Assembly: GCA_029582165.1 (NCBI GenBank)
Contig: CM055877.1
Span: 5,633,855-5,697,854 of the forward strand
DNA length: 64,000 nucleotides
Source: Portulaca oleracea
Lineage: Eukaryota > Streptophyta > Magnoliopsida > Caryophyllales > Portulacaceae
Reading direction: 5' to 3'
The notes under the pieces were generated by a model. That model was not told where the DNA came from and did no database searches. It saw nothing but the letters and a program-made list of their open reading frames with translations. Shown here piece after piece: positions 43,051 to 54,516 of this stretch. A program made the position numbers and the translations under genes. The number at the start of each line of letters is the position of its first letter. Position 1 is the stretch's first letter.

Positions 43051-43488
43051 GATCATTAATATTATTTATTTCAAGGACCAAAAGAGCCTGATAGGGAGAT
43101 CCAAGGGGGGAGCCCACTTCAACCAAGGTCCATGGTACACAAGTTAAGTGAGGTTCCATCTTAAAACCAATTGGTGCTGAGAGGAATAGCCCACTTGACT
43201 TATATACCATGTCCCTTCTCTTTACTTTTTCGATGTGGGACATTTTTACTCATGGGTGAATTCCAACAATTTACCCCTTCACACATGAGTTTCTCCCCCT
43301 TGATCGGAAGCCTCTTTTTACCAAGGTTTCAAGTCACCATCAGGAGCCCATCATGGTCCCTGCTCCTGTCCATGGTGATCGATCTTCCCGCACCTTGCAC
43401 GGCACAGTCGAACGAACCATGGGCTCTGATACCACTTGTTGGGGAGATCCAAGGGGAGAGTCCACTTCAACCAAGGCCCATGGTACAC

Positions 43489-44638
43489 GGGTGTTGGATT
43501 TTGGACCTTCAACTTTAGGGGTATTTATTATTTGATACCACACTTTTCAAAATTTATTATTTGGACCCTGTACTTTGTCCCGGTGACATTGTAGACATTA
43601 TTATAGCAGTCCGGTCAAAAAAGCCCTTAACTAAGTTTGACTATTTTTTCATTCCAACTTTCCCCTTTAATTAATGATGAACTTCCAAGTTTGCCCTTGA
43701 TTTATTAATTCGTTATTTTCCCTTTACTTATTTATTACTACCAAAATTCTCACATTTTAAATTTTTTAATTTAAAAATTATTAAGAACTTCAAAATTTTA
43801 AAAATTACAAATTAAAAATTAAAATAATAAAACATTTAAATAGTTAAAAAATTTTTAAAATTAAATATAAACTTAAAATTTAAAATGTTAAAATTTTAAG
43901 ATTTTAAAATATTAAAAGTTTGAAAATTTTAAAATGTGAAATTATAAAAAATTAGCAACTAAAAATTAAAAAGTAAAAAATCAAAAAATTAAAAAATTGA
44001 AAATTTTCAAAAATTAAAATTTAAAAAATTTAAAAAAAATCAAAAAATCAAAAAATCAAAAAATTAATAATAAAAGATTAAAAAATTAAAAAATTTTATA
44101 ATTTTACAATTTTAAAAATTAATAATTTGGAAATTAAAAATTAAAAATTAAAATAAAAATGAAAATTAAAATTAAAAACTTAAAAATTAAAAAATTAAAA
44201 ATTAAAAATTAAAAATTAAAAATTAAAAACTAAAAACTAAAAATTAAAAACTAAAAATTAAAAATTAAAAATTAAAAATTAAAAATTAAAAATTAAAAAT
44301 TAAAAATTAAAAATTAAAATTAAACATTAAAAATTAAAAAATTATAAATTAAAAAATTATAAATTAAAAATTAAAAATGAAAAATTAAAAATGAAAAATT
44401 AAAATTAAAATTATTAAAAATTCAAAATTCAAAATTAACAAATTCAAAAACCTTTAAAAATTGATAAGGGCAAATCGGGAATTTTATGTGCATTTTAGCC
44501 CTTTGCCGGAGTAAAACTTAAGATTGGGCTAGAGTTTTTGGGTATCCAAAGTATAGGGTCCAAAAAATAAACTTTGAAAAGTGTGGTATTAAATAATAAA
44601 TACCCCCAAAGTTGAGGGTCCAAAAACCAAAAAACCTT
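43489..44638. mobile_element. MULE-type element nested in TRIM LTR
   Basis: Terminal inverted repeats of about 85 bp contain 'ggaccttcaactttaggggt' on the left and its counterpart inverted on the right. A 9-bp target duplication ATGGTACAC/ATGGTACAT (43480-43488, 44639-44647) interrupts the TRIM LTR. The core, about 43745-44460, is almost pure 'aaaatt'-type sequence. No coding frame. Confidence 0.9.
43745..44460. repeat. (A/T)-only low-complexity core, 'ttaaaaa' arrays
   Basis: Roughly 700 bp consist of A and T with very few G or C. Near 44190-44330 they become a regular run of 'aaaaatt' heptamers. Confidence 0.9.
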
Positions 44639-44774
44639 ATGGTACATAAGTTAAGTGAGGTTCCATCTTAAAACCAATTGGTGTTAAGAGGAGTAGCCCA
44701 CTTAACTTATATACCATGTCCATTCTCTTTACTTTTTCGATGTGGGACATTTTTACCCATGGGGAATCCCAACA

Positions 44775-46130
44775 GATCCCTTTAGGAAAACAAAGGAGTA
44801 TAGTGCACTACATCCGGAAAATGAGCATGGAGCCAAACCTATCTGAAAACAAACAAGCTAGTATAGTGCCTGTCGAATTGATCTTCATTTTAAGGATAAA
44901 TAGTAAATTTTATAGGACGGAGAACAAAGATAAATATCGAAATGCACATAACAAGTATGAGTAATAAGTCCAACAATTTCTACCTATCATATTTTTTTTT
45001 TCATTTTTACCGAAAATTGAAACTTGATGGGGAATTTAGACTATGTGAAGAATTGTCAAGGTTAAAAGTTGACCAAGGTTACTAGGACCAGGAGGTTTGG
45101 TATATTATTATCTCATTATGCACCACTTAATTACTTAAGATAAACTTTCAAAAGCCATGAATTATTGAACTTTTTGGCTAAGATCAAGTATAATCTTGCA
45201 TAATTACACCATACACTAAGATTACCCAGCCAAACAAGAATCCTCAAAAACAATTCTTCAAATTTAAGTAATTCCACAAATGATAAGTAATTGAGTAATT
45301 CCACTGTACTCCGCTGAGAAAATTATTTATCTTTGGTTGCTATTTTGGTCAATAATTAATGGGCACTAACTTCGTTCGTTCAACTTTATGCTTTACCATG
45401 CTTCTATGAATAATTGAATCAGTATGATTCAATTTAAATCAATAAGATTCAATTCATTGAAGCATTTAGTTACCAACGCTATAATAGTTGAAAGTTTTTT
45501 CCTGTTATTGTCTTTACCCATTTCCTAATCTTTATCGCATATAAATTGATATTACAATTACAATACAATCTTAATTAATAGTAAGTTATGATATTTCAAG
45601 GCTATTTAAAAAATACTAAATAAATTCATGAGATAAATAGCAATATGGTCAATGACATATTTTGATCACTTCAAACTTTTTAGCATTAATTTTGGTTTGC
45701 TTAAACAAGAAAACAACTTATCACCAAAAGGTCCCATGTTAATTTTCATAATGAAAATTATATGAATTTTAAGGCAAAATACCTTTTAAGTATTTTTAAT
45801 ATCAATACCGTATTATTAAATAATAAATTGAAAAAAATTGATATTGTTACATTCTATAACTATAATATTATATATATAAACTATACATATGTATAATTAT
45901 ATTTGTAAGTAAACATTTACTATATATTTGCAAGGAAACAAGCAAACATATATACAAACTTCTAACACATAGAAAATGGGTGGCGCCCCGAGCCCACACG
46001 GCTCCAACAACAAGAAAATCCAACATATAGCATACTAGGGGTGCGCCACCAAAAAGAAAAAACAAGCATGTAAAAAGAAAACAAACTACACAAACAAAAA
46101 CAAAGAAATATTTACAAAAAGAGAAAAGGT
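44775..46130. other. No gene seen
   Basis: AT-rich intergenic DNA, without a supported gene. Around 45970-46060 a short GC-richer stretch (ggtggcgccccgag) is the 3' flank of the retroelement on the - strand. Confidence 0.5.
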
Positions 46131-46210
46131 GGAACGAGGTTACCGCTAGTCTTCAAAGAACAAGAAATGGAATTGGATAACCTCGATCATACTAGAGCAT
46201 CAGCCGCTCC

Positions 46211-47227
46211 TTATTCTTCAAGATTCGGGCCTTCAAGATCAGAAGAAGTCAATGCCCGAAGTAGAAGATCATGCATCCTCGAATGCATCTCAGAATGATG
46301 GATGTATGAGAACATAAGAAACAATGAGTTAGTGTAAGAAAGGGTTCTCAACATCCTATCAAATGCCTTAGAAAAATCACTAAAATGATGGAATAAATGA
46401 ATAATCATGATTTTTCTAGGCGTGCCCTCTAGGTAAGCAAGATAAGGGTCAAGGAGGGGATCGTACCCTCCAAAAGGACCTAGGGACTCAAGGCATGCAT
46501 GGTAGGGTGAGGGAGTGATACACAATGAATGATGGGGGTTTACATGATTGGGAGAGAGGGATACATCATCACATTCAAAGCACATAAGAGAGTCATCAAC
46601 CTCCTCAACAATATCATCACTAGCAAATCCCAACCCAAGATTATCATCTAACTCATGTACATCATCATATGTGTGCGAAGAAAAAGTATGACTACTCTCC
46701 ATGACAACACTCTCATCATTGCATAAAGTTTCATCATCATGATCATCAAAGGTGAAAGTGAAGCACTCTGGTTCATAATCCATAGAAAATGATTCATAAT
46801 CACACACATAAGCATCATGAGGAACAATTTCTAATTCGTGAGAGGGTGGCACACAAGTCAAAGAAAAAGAGTCATTATCACCATAATCACACAAAGGGGA
46901 ATCATCATGAATAGTAGGGGATAATGGGGAAAAAGACTCAATTCTACTTAAAGACTCGTGACCATTTTCAAATAAATCCGGTCTCATTTCACGAAATAAA
47001 GAAAGTAACTCATGAATCTTATTTTCCACTTTTTCAATTTTTGCATTAAAATCATCATCTTGTTGCACATAATTCACATCATTTTCAACAAAGTTCGGAT
47101 GAGCAACATAAGTGGAAGACATGGAAGCATGAGTAGATATTTCAAATTGAACACAAGGGGAAGGGACATGCATGGGAATTGAAGGAGGAAGGGAAGAAGT
47201 ACTCACATATGAATCTTCATGGTGCAT
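46211..47227 (-). CDS. Acidic retroelement-associated frame, 338 codons
   Basis: An open frame follows the gag region on the - strand. The product is acidic and rich in Asp, Glu, Ser and His, with many cysteines in the C-terminal half. I see no protease, reverse transcriptase or integrase motif. Its position downstream of the tRNA-Asp primer site, gag-like domain and zinc knuckle marks it as part of the LTR retroelement, not a host gene. The translated start at 47227 is simply the first ATG; a gag-derived fusion before decay is possible. Function unknown. Confidence 0.45.
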   Translation of the reverse strand: MHHEDSYVSTSSLPPSIPMHVPSPCVQFEISTHASMSSTYVAHPNFVENDVNYVQQDDDFNAKIEKVENKIHELLSLFREMRPDLFENGHESLSRIESFSPLSPTIHDDSPLCDYGDNDSFSLTCVPPSHELEIVPHDAYVCDYESFSMDYEPECFTFTFDDHDDETLCNDESVVMESSHTFSSHTYDDVHELDDNLGLGFASDDIVEEVDDSLMCFECDDVSLSPNHVNPHHSLCITPSPYHACLESLGPFGGYDPLLDPYLAYLEGTPRKIMIIHLFHHFSDFSKAFDRMLRTLSYTNSLFLMFSYIHHSEMHSRMHDLLLRALTSSDLEGPNLEE

Positions 47228-47273
47228 AGTAGCATGGAAAGTCTCCTCACATTGCTTGTCCTTTTCATTAATT

Positions 47274-47771
47274 CAAATGCATTCTTGAAGAATTGCAAGA
47301 GTGCAAGCATTCACATCATGATCAAATGATTGGCAATAAGAGCAAAAATAATGAGCATTTGATGAATCAAGCATGTAAAGATCCCTAGGTTGGAGATTGA
47401 GTATGCAAATCAACACAAGGGGATGGGGGACATGCACTCACACATAAATCTTCATAATGAGCTTTAGCATGACTAGCACAAGGATTATCAAAATGACAAC
47501 CCACATAACGACAATTCTCCTTAAAAGCACGAGTATTCCCAGTCAACCAATTAAGCAAACCCAAAGCTTCGTAACCATTTTCAACATTAAAACCATAATG
47601 ATCTAATAGATTACGAGTCTCAAAATTCACACCCTCATTAATAACACATAAAACTTCCCAACAAGAAAAATCATAACCATATGGAGCCCAATAATCAAGA
47701 TAAGCATCCAATCTATCACGATAATCACAAAATAACTCATGCTCATCTTGAGGGAAGCTAAAACATGCCAT
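47274..47771 (-). pseudogene. Retrotransposon gag-like region with zinc knuckle
   Basis: The frame from the ATG at 47771 to a stop at 47385 encodes a gag-type helical domain: 'EHELFCDYRDRLDAYL' then 'CWEVLCVINEGVNFETRNLL', the pattern (short helix, W/L-rich, 'GxxxxTR') seen in retrotransposon gag proteins. After the stop, in another frame, comes CSYCQSFDHDVNAC (47354-47313), an exact CX2CX4HX4C zinc knuckle of nucleocapsid type. The frame change between them marks the copy as decayed. It lies about 100 nt inside the primer site. Confidence 0.65.
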
Positions 47772-47871
47772 TTTCCTATTCTTTTTTTAGATTTTTAATT
47801 TTTCAATTTTTTTTTCTTTTTAAAACCTAGAGGGAATGCTCAAGAAAAACTAAAAGGTCGGTAGGCGCAAC

Positions 47872-47889
47872 TCCCCGGCAACGGCGCCA
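47872..47889 (-). other. Primer binding site (tRNA-Asp)
   Basis: On the - strand, TGGCGCCGTTGCCGGGGA is complementary to the 3' end of tRNA-Asp and lies 3 nt from the LTR boundary at 47893. This fixes the retroelement's orientation as minus. Confidence 0.85.
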
Positions 47890-47892
47890 TTT

Positions 47893-49964
47893 TGTTTAGC
47901 TATAGTATAGCCGGGGGTTTAATATCGTATCCACAGGGAGTTGGGGTACCGAACCTAAAAGTCACTCAAACTCTCACCTACTAGGTTGTAATTTCCACAA
48001 TTTTGGAGAGTTTTAAGAACTAATAAAAAGACATAATAAAAATCACAAATAAAAGAAGGAAAAAAAAAAAAAGACTCGGGGGTTGATTTTAGCCACCTAA
48101 AGAAATCAAATCAAAGGAAAATTGAAGGGTTATAACTAAGCTAGGAATGGGTCGTTACTAAAACTAAATCACTCTAAGCACCCTCTTCCAAGGATAACAT
48201 TAGATTAACTTCCCAAATCTTACCCCTCATTTTCATGAAGACTAAAACCTAAGAGTATAAAGTGTAGCAAACCCTAATTAAATCAATCTCCATATCCATG
48301 AATGACAAACCTAATTATCCCACTAAAACCTCACACTAATGCTTTAAAGAAATCTAGCAATATCTCAATTAACTAAACCTCCACAAAAGATAGAAAGTAA
48401 TGGTGGAAAATCCTAAACTAAGCTAATCATTCCAATCCAATCAAACCTCAAATTAAATCCCCAATAGGAGCCTTAATCACCCCCTAACCTAAGACAACTA
48501 CTCACTAATCATTTTATTGATAGAACTCAATCAAGAACCCTAATAACATCTAACCGTAATAACACTCAAACAAACCCTAACCAAGACCCTAGTAAAACCC
48601 TAACAGAACTCACCTACTGACCCAAATAAAAACTCAACTAACACTATGGCCCAACTACTAAACTGACCCAACTAAAACCATAATAACCCTAACCTTAACT
48701 AATCTGATCCAATAGACTAATACTATGGCCCAAATAAAGTCTAATCCTAAACTTGACTTAATAAACTAAGATTAATCACAAAGAAATGAAATACTAAAAT
48801 CTAAAACTACTAGTTACTACTACCTACTGCTACTATTGACAGACAAAAAGCAAAGAAAATAGAAGAAAGGGGAAACAGAGGCAGAATAAACAAGGAAAAC
48901 AGGGGAAAAGACATAAACGAAAATACCCATCAACAAATACAAAACAACCGAATCAAACATCAAAATGCATAATCAATAAAACTGAATCAAGCATAGCAAA
49001 ATCTTTCAACATCAAAATCCCATATCAAACAACAAGAGTTAATCTAAAACTAACCCTAAGATCGAATTAAAACATGAATTAAAACCCTAAATCTAGACTA
49101 ACCCTAAAGTTGGATGGAAGGCTAGGGGCGTCACTTTCCCCAAAACCAACCATGAAAACTTCAAAATCGGCTCCTCTTCTGTTTTATACTCGAAATCGAT
49201 CCTTCAACGTTCAATCTCAGCCCTTGAAACACTTCAATCTGGATGGTGGAGATGGATTATGATTATTGCAGTGAAGATGGTATGGCGATGGTGGTGGATG
49301 GTGGCTCTGAATCTTCTGCTGCTACTTGTACTTTGTCTGCCCAATTCTCGCAAAATCTGGAAAATAAAAGAGAGAGTGAGTGTGAGTGAGTGTATGAGAG
49401 AAATTAGAAACACGAAGAGAGAGAGAGAGATGGAAATGGAGGCTTGTAGTGGTAGTGGGGCGTGTGGGTGTCTGCAGAAAGGGGAAGAAAAGGACAGAGA
49501 GTGAAATAGGGAAAGGGACGAAAGAAGAGAAAGGGAAAAATGGGAAAAATGAATTGGGAATTTAGGAATTAGGGTTGGGGTTTGACTTGGGTGTTTCAGT
49601 GGGAATAACAAAGGGGGAATGGAGTGAGTTTGGTGGGTAAATGGGGCGGTGGTGGAGATTGATTGGGGTTATTGGATTAGTGGGCTAGGGAGAAGAAACG
49701 TGGGTAGTGGGCTTAGGGTAATCGGTGGGGGAAAATGGTAGGAGATTAGGTAGTGGGGTTTGATGGGTAGGTGGATTAGAATAGGTTTTTAATTTATTTT
49801 CTAATTTTTGTAATTTTGATTCAATTCAGTAATAATAAGACTAAAAATGATAAAAAGATATAAAATCTAATAAAAGAGTAAAACTAATAAAAACACAAGA
49901 ATAAACCTAATTTAATTATTAGAAACAAACAAAAAGTCATAGAATAAAGGGGAAAAAACATGCA
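47893..49964 (-). mobile_element. 5' LTR of the gag-bearing LTR retrotransposon
   Basis: The inner edge (tgtttagctatagtatagcc, then 'atcgtatccacaggga') is next to the primer site. The outer edge is placed at 'tgca' near 49964, where sequence unlike the peptide gene begins. The LTR is thus about 2.07 kb. It has long runs of 'aaaccctaa'-like leader sequence and no genes. The 3' LTR is not in the window; the element appears truncated near 46.1 kb. Confidence 0.6.
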
Positions 49965-49982
49965 AAATATCGGAATAAACAC

Positions 49983-50056
49983 CTGCTTCCCAATATTATC
50001 GAAACAAGTACCAAAAGAACTAGAAGTAGTGGTGCACATGATAATCTTGAAGCCAT
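49983..50056 (-). pseudogene. Cysteine-rich peptide family, copy 4 exon 1, cut by LTR element
   Basis: ATG at 50056 starts a signal peptide (MASRLSCAPLLLVLLVLV) like the family members at 2161, 10979 and 62275. A donor-like GT follows at 49982. An upstream leader intron is suggested (donor GTAAGT near 50203, acceptor CACAG before the ATG), and TATAAATAG on the - strand near 50352. The retrotransposon LTR starts about 20 bp after the exon, so the cysteine exon is separated or lost. Confidence 0.6.
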
Positions 50057-50524
50057 TCTTCTGTGAAGACAAAAGGAAATTTGACATGCACCAAAACGAA
50101 ATATTGTGAATGGGGTATTGAAGTGAATGAAATTGTTTAATGATTCTTTGGTGTGAGCTTGATCAAAAACAAGAAAGGGTGGCAAGGAAGCAAAAGACTT
50201 ACCAACTTTTAGATGTTGAGGATGATGTAGATGATGTAGCTGCTGCTGTAACTTGTAACTCAAACAAGTCTGATTCTAACAAGAAACGTAGAAGATAAGA
50301 GGATATGAGGCACTGTCTTCATTTTTTTACTCATTAGTTCATCACTTCTATTTATAATGGTAAGATGCTAGATTGATGGTAACATTTTTTTTTTAAAAAA
50401 ATATTTATGGAAGGGATGGAGTAGTAGGTAGAGTAGTGCATCTTACGGTCAAACTATATATGTATACATATCTACCCGTAAAATCCAAAGCTAATTGAAA
50501 CAAGTTAGTATTGTATATAAGATA

Positions 50525-50828
50525 CTACTCCCTCCATTTCATGTTAATTGTCATAATTTTGACTTTCATGGTTTTCAATATTACTATTTGATTGATAATT
50601 TCTTGCATAATATTTTATGAATCTAATGGTGGTAATATTGTACTTGTATCACTATTTGATTCATAATTGTAATATTGTACTTGTATGATAGTATTTTTCG
50701 TTATGAATCTAATGGTGGTAATTTTATATAGCAATTCATTGTATATATTGAGAAATTTATGGTCAAACTTTTTGGAGTTTGACTGCATAATTTTTAAAGA
50801 CGGCAATTAATATGGAACAGAGGGAGTA
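50525..50828. mobile_element. Stowaway-like MITE
   Basis: The ends 'ctccctccatttcatgttaa' and, inverted, 'ttaatatggaacagagggag' are next to TA. Related copies, partial or inverted, lie at 51765, 54128 and 61759. Confidence 0.85.
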
Positions 50829-50973
50829 ATTAACTGTTCAACTATTCCATAAAAATAAAATTAAAAAAAAGAAAAAACACAGGTTCAACTATATATATAT
50901 AGGGAAGCTATTCTCAATCACTCCATCATCATTCACTCCATCATCAAAATTCCATTTGCATTGTCTTCACAAA

Positions 50974-50999
50974 ATGACTTCAAGATTATCATTTACACC
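50974..50999 (+). pseudogene. Cysteine-rich peptide family, copy 5 remnant
   Basis: ATG plus eight codons (MTSRLSFTP) match the start of copy 3 at 62275, and the upstream TATA region (50890) and 'gaagctatt', 'cactcca' leader are also shared. After 'acaccg' the match ends in 'gcaccgcaac'-type MITE-like sequence, so the gene is interrupted. Confidence 0.55.
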
Positions 51000-51328
51000 G
51001 CACCGCAACTAAGTGCACCGCAACGGTACCGCATAAAAACAAAAAGCTTTGCTGCTTTGTTTGATTAAATTGGAACTCTATTGCTCAATTCCGCAAACAA
51101 ACAAAACCGGTTTTTGTTTATGTTAATTAATATTTTATTAAATAGAAAATAATAAAGATGCTGAGCTGTATTACCTGTATAGTCCGTGACCTTTCCTGTG
51201 ATAGAAAATTTTGTTTAAATAATAAAGACGTGCATAGGTGAGGAATATAAGTAAAAAGTAAAAAGTTAACATAATTATTAAAGTTAAAAGTCATCTTCTT
51301 TGGATTGGTCTTTCAAATCCTATTCAGA

Positions 51329-51592
51329 CCCTGTTTTTTTCTGCGGTTAAGAATCATGCATACCATGCTCACTGCATTTACACAACCCACCACAAAATAC
51401 CATTCTACCACAATTCACCACAACCCACCAAAAATTACTTTTTCACAATTATAAATACAATATTTATATATATACAAAAAAACTCACCACAACATACCAA
51501 TAACCCGCCACAATTATACCACAACTTGCCACAATTTCACCACACTATACCGCGCCATACCACAAAATACTGCATAAAAGAACAGTGCCCCA
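51329..51592. mobile_element. MITE of the 'GTTCTTTT...CGCA' family
   Basis: The left end 'ccctgtttttttctgcggtt' is answered by inverted 'actgcataaaagaacagtgc'. The interior is made of 'accacaa' and 'cccacca' blocks. Related to 58145-58402. Confidence 0.7.
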
Positions 51593-52402
51593 ATCCAATC
51601 CAATCCAATCCAAACCTTACACAATTCCCCAAACACTTTTCCTCTCTAAAAACACAATTCCCCAAAAAAGTATCCAATCCAATCAAATCCATCTAAACTT
51701 CATTTTATCAAATCCAAATAACAGGATCTAATTAAATTAGGTATTGAGAAATAGAAAGTGACAACTATTTTGAAACAAAAGAATTTAGTTTTAAGTGTCA
51801 ATTAATATGGAACAGAGTGAATATATATATCAAAACAGATATGAACTAAATAATAATAATTTACCTATAATAATAGTAAATCTATTGACTCTTCTCTTTT
51901 TAATTGTAGGAGGTTTAACTATTTTTTTAGTATCAAAAAAATATTAATTGCCTCCTAAACGTGGCCAAGACAAGTTGATTTATTGTTTCCCAATTTTGTT
52001 TGATATTATGTAAAAATGCAGTTGTTAGATTATACTCCCGCTATGGCCCAATGTGTGTGGTCAAATTAGGGCCAGAACGCGCATTGAATGTCCAGCCCAG
52101 AGTTATAGGATTTACTACCCCACGGCCCACGCTTGGTAATGAGAAAGTTTATTTGTTTGTTTGGCGGTCAGTGCTCAATGTATTTACCAAGACAAGAGAT
52201 TTGCAGTTCGACTCTTGACTATAATAATTTTATTTCTTATTTAATTTATTAATTTTTTTTATTTTGGAGTATATTTATATTTTTTTCTAGTTTTCAAATA
52301 AACAATTAACTGATTTTATTTACATTGTGTATTTTATACTTTTTTTTTGGTTTTTCCTTATTTATGTCCCTTTTCTACATTTCTTTTTTTATTATTTTAA
52401 TA
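51593..52402. other. No gene seen; MITE remnants
   Basis: It contains a Stowaway remnant near 51735-51825 ('ttaatatggaacagagtga') and a segment at 51833-51945 that matches 62003-62110 in inverted orientation. The rest is AT-rich without a gene. Confidence 0.5.
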
Positions 52403-52411
52403 TTTTATTCG

Positions 52412-52819
52412 TATAAAACGACTAATAGGTCCCTATATTTTGAGTGTAATTATTATAAGGGCCCTATATTTTGATAAATTATTATCGGGTGACATTATCT
52501 GTGCGGTAATTATTTACTGGGGATATTCCGACCAATTTTCCGATCTAAAAATGCGTGAAACAATGATTTTTGTATTTAAAGTTGTTTTAATTGAAGTCAA
52601 CTATCATTTTAAGCCTTAATATTTAAGGTTGGTCAAAGATACATAAGCCTAATCAACAATAAATAATGCAATTAATGGTTTGTTTGCCAGAAAATAGATC
52701 GAAATGTCCCCCAGAAATCATTACAACAAAGATAATGTCACCCTACAATTATTTATCAAAATATAGGGCCCTTAAAATAATTACACCAAAATATGAGGAT
52801 CCTTTAATCGTTTTTTTGA
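52412..52819. mobile_element. MULE-type foldback MITE, 408 bp
   Basis: Inverted repeats of about 90 bp ('ggtccctatattttgagtg' on the left and its counterpart on the right) are flanked by a perfect 9-bp target duplication TTTTATTCG (52403-52411, 52820-52828). No coding frame. Confidence 0.9.
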
Positions 52820-52828
52820 TTTTATTCG

Positions 52829-53930
52829 TCTTAATCTTTTAGTGTATGATATAATTTTAGTGTGTTTTATGGTGCAATTTACACCAACCTACACTCCTTT
52901 CACACATACCGCTGACTCCTTATGCACACTAACACATTGTCGGATATTTATGAGCATTATACTATTACACATTATTTAGTGCTATGACATGAAATCTGAG
53001 TTGGATGATGCTACTTTAGTGCGCACTCCAAGGGCTATAGATGTATCCAGTCCAGCGGAACACCTAGGAAAGCAATCCTACTGAGATGTAATGCCTTGAG
53101 TAACTAAGGAAAATCGTTCCATATTCACCATATAAGCTCGGGCGATTATATTGAGAGTATAATCATTTGATATATCAGGCATAGAGGGACTTTGTATGCC
53201 ATTGGTGATGTCTTGAATGGTTTAGGGCATTGTCAGTTTCTTTGAAAGTGTTATCTTGGTCAGATGGTGATTTGATATAACACTACCTGTTACTGTTGAT
53301 CGCACACCCCATTCCTCATATGAGACGAGAGAAGAACTATGAGATTAGAATTTTTCTGCTCGGTTTACGTGGCCGAGTAGGAGCTTTTGGTAAATTAACG
53401 GCCACTTAGTTAATTATTAGTTAATTAATTAAATATGCTCAATTTATCTAGAATACTGTTTCTAGATAATGAGGAATCATAAACAGATTAGGAATAAGAC
53501 TTCCTATCTGATTAGGATTCCTACTAGGTGTTTGGGTATGTCTCTAAAACTAACCTATAAATATATACATATGTGGTACATAACGTGTAACAACGAATCT
53601 AATCGATTCTCTCTCGGGTAAACCACCATCGGAGGTTAGGAGTTTTGGGGTGTGAATATACTGGTGACTCCGTAATTGGTAGACACCATTCCGTAATTGG
53701 GGGGGGGGGGGCCTTCCATATGTTCCTCATCGTGGTCATGAGGGAGTCCGAATAGAATTTTGCCTGTGTGTGCAAAGTGCCTACCAGGCATAAAGCTGCT
53801 TAGCTTTCTAATGTCTCACCTCTGTGTCCACAAATTTCTTGATTTCATCCTCTTCAATTGTGAATTTCAAATTTTGGAACGCCAGCTCCATGTTTTGCCG
53901 CTCTTCAGCCATACTCATAAACTTGGCCCC
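52829..53930. other. No gene supported; possible LTR-like promoter DNA
   Basis: Near 53570 'cctataaatatatac' is followed by a pyrimidine-rich 'ttctctctcggg' stretch, the layout of LTR promoters and leaders, but no matching repeat is visible in the window. A run of about 13 G lies near 53700. Confidence 0.4.
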
Positions 53931-53938
53931 TATATAAA
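53931..53938 (+). promoter_or_regulatory. TATA-like element
   Basis: TATATAAA in the context 'gcccc...aggttgcc' is a strong plant-type TATA sequence followed by a C-rich leader, but no gene follows before MITE sequence at 54128. It may belong to a decayed element or lost gene. Confidence 0.4.
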
Positions 53939-54127
53939 AGGTTGCCTCAACTTCGAAACACCAACTTCACGTCTACTTGAGACGACACCACTTACCACCA
54001 TCCTGCACAACGAAGGGAAAGGCTCCACATGCACACTTCCGCCGACTTTAGGGCTTCGCTATTCCTAGGGTTTCCCCGCAGCAGGGAGAAAAAATTTATC
54101 CACTTTTCTTACAACAACAATAATAAT

Positions 54128-54388
54128 ACTCCCTCCGTAACTCCGTTTCATATTAATTGTCGTCTTTGGAAATTGTGCAAACTCCAAAAATTTTGACTAT
54201 AAATTTTTCAATATATACAATGAATTGCTATATAAAATTACCACGATTAGATTCGTAACGAAAAATACTATCATACAAGTATAATAACGCAATGGTTAAT
54301 AACATATTATACAAGAAATTAACAATCAAAGAGTGATATTAGAGACTGTGAAAGTCAAAAGTATGACAATTAATATGGAACGGATAAT
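54128..54388. mobile_element. Stowaway-like MITE
   Basis: Starts 'ctccctccgtaactccgttt' and ends 'gacaattaatatggaacgg'. It is the 50525-50828 family in inverted orientation. Confidence 0.75.
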
Positions 54389-54516
54389 AATCTACATATA
54401 ACAATAATAATAATAATGGTTTTGCTAATTGTGTTCCTAGGTGCCCTGATTAAGGAAAAATATTGTCCACCTTTTTGTTTTTCGGTTTTGCTAATCGTCG
54501 CCCTGGGGGCGATGGT

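Larger units (their letters stand above)
43089..44774 (-). mobile_element. Complete TRIM-type LTR retrotransposon
   Basis: Two LTRs of about 180-190 bp (43089-43269, and 43437-44774 interrupted by a 1.15 kb insertion) flank a 167-bp interior. On the - strand LTRs start TGTTGGGATT. Directly beside the right LTR is a primer site TGGTATCAGAGCC, complementary to initiator tRNA-Met; a purine tract GAAGGGG precedes the left LTR. The flanks GAGCC and GATCC could be a 5-bp target duplication with one mismatch. No coding capacity, as in other TRIMs. A solo LTR of the family is at 19127-19305. Confidence 0.9.

Noticed and set aside
46211..47227. Host gene of unknown function
   Set aside because: It lies directly downstream of a gag-like region, zinc knuckle and tRNA-Asp primer site in the same orientation, so it is part of a retroelement.
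49234..49611. Ser/Leu/His-rich minus frame
   Set aside because: It lies inside the 2 kb LTR, is low in complexity, and has no family features.
52000..52218. tRNA-like or SINE-like segment near 'gcagttcgactct'
   Set aside because: A short T-arm-like string is present but I could not fold a cloverleaf or find an A box at the right distance.
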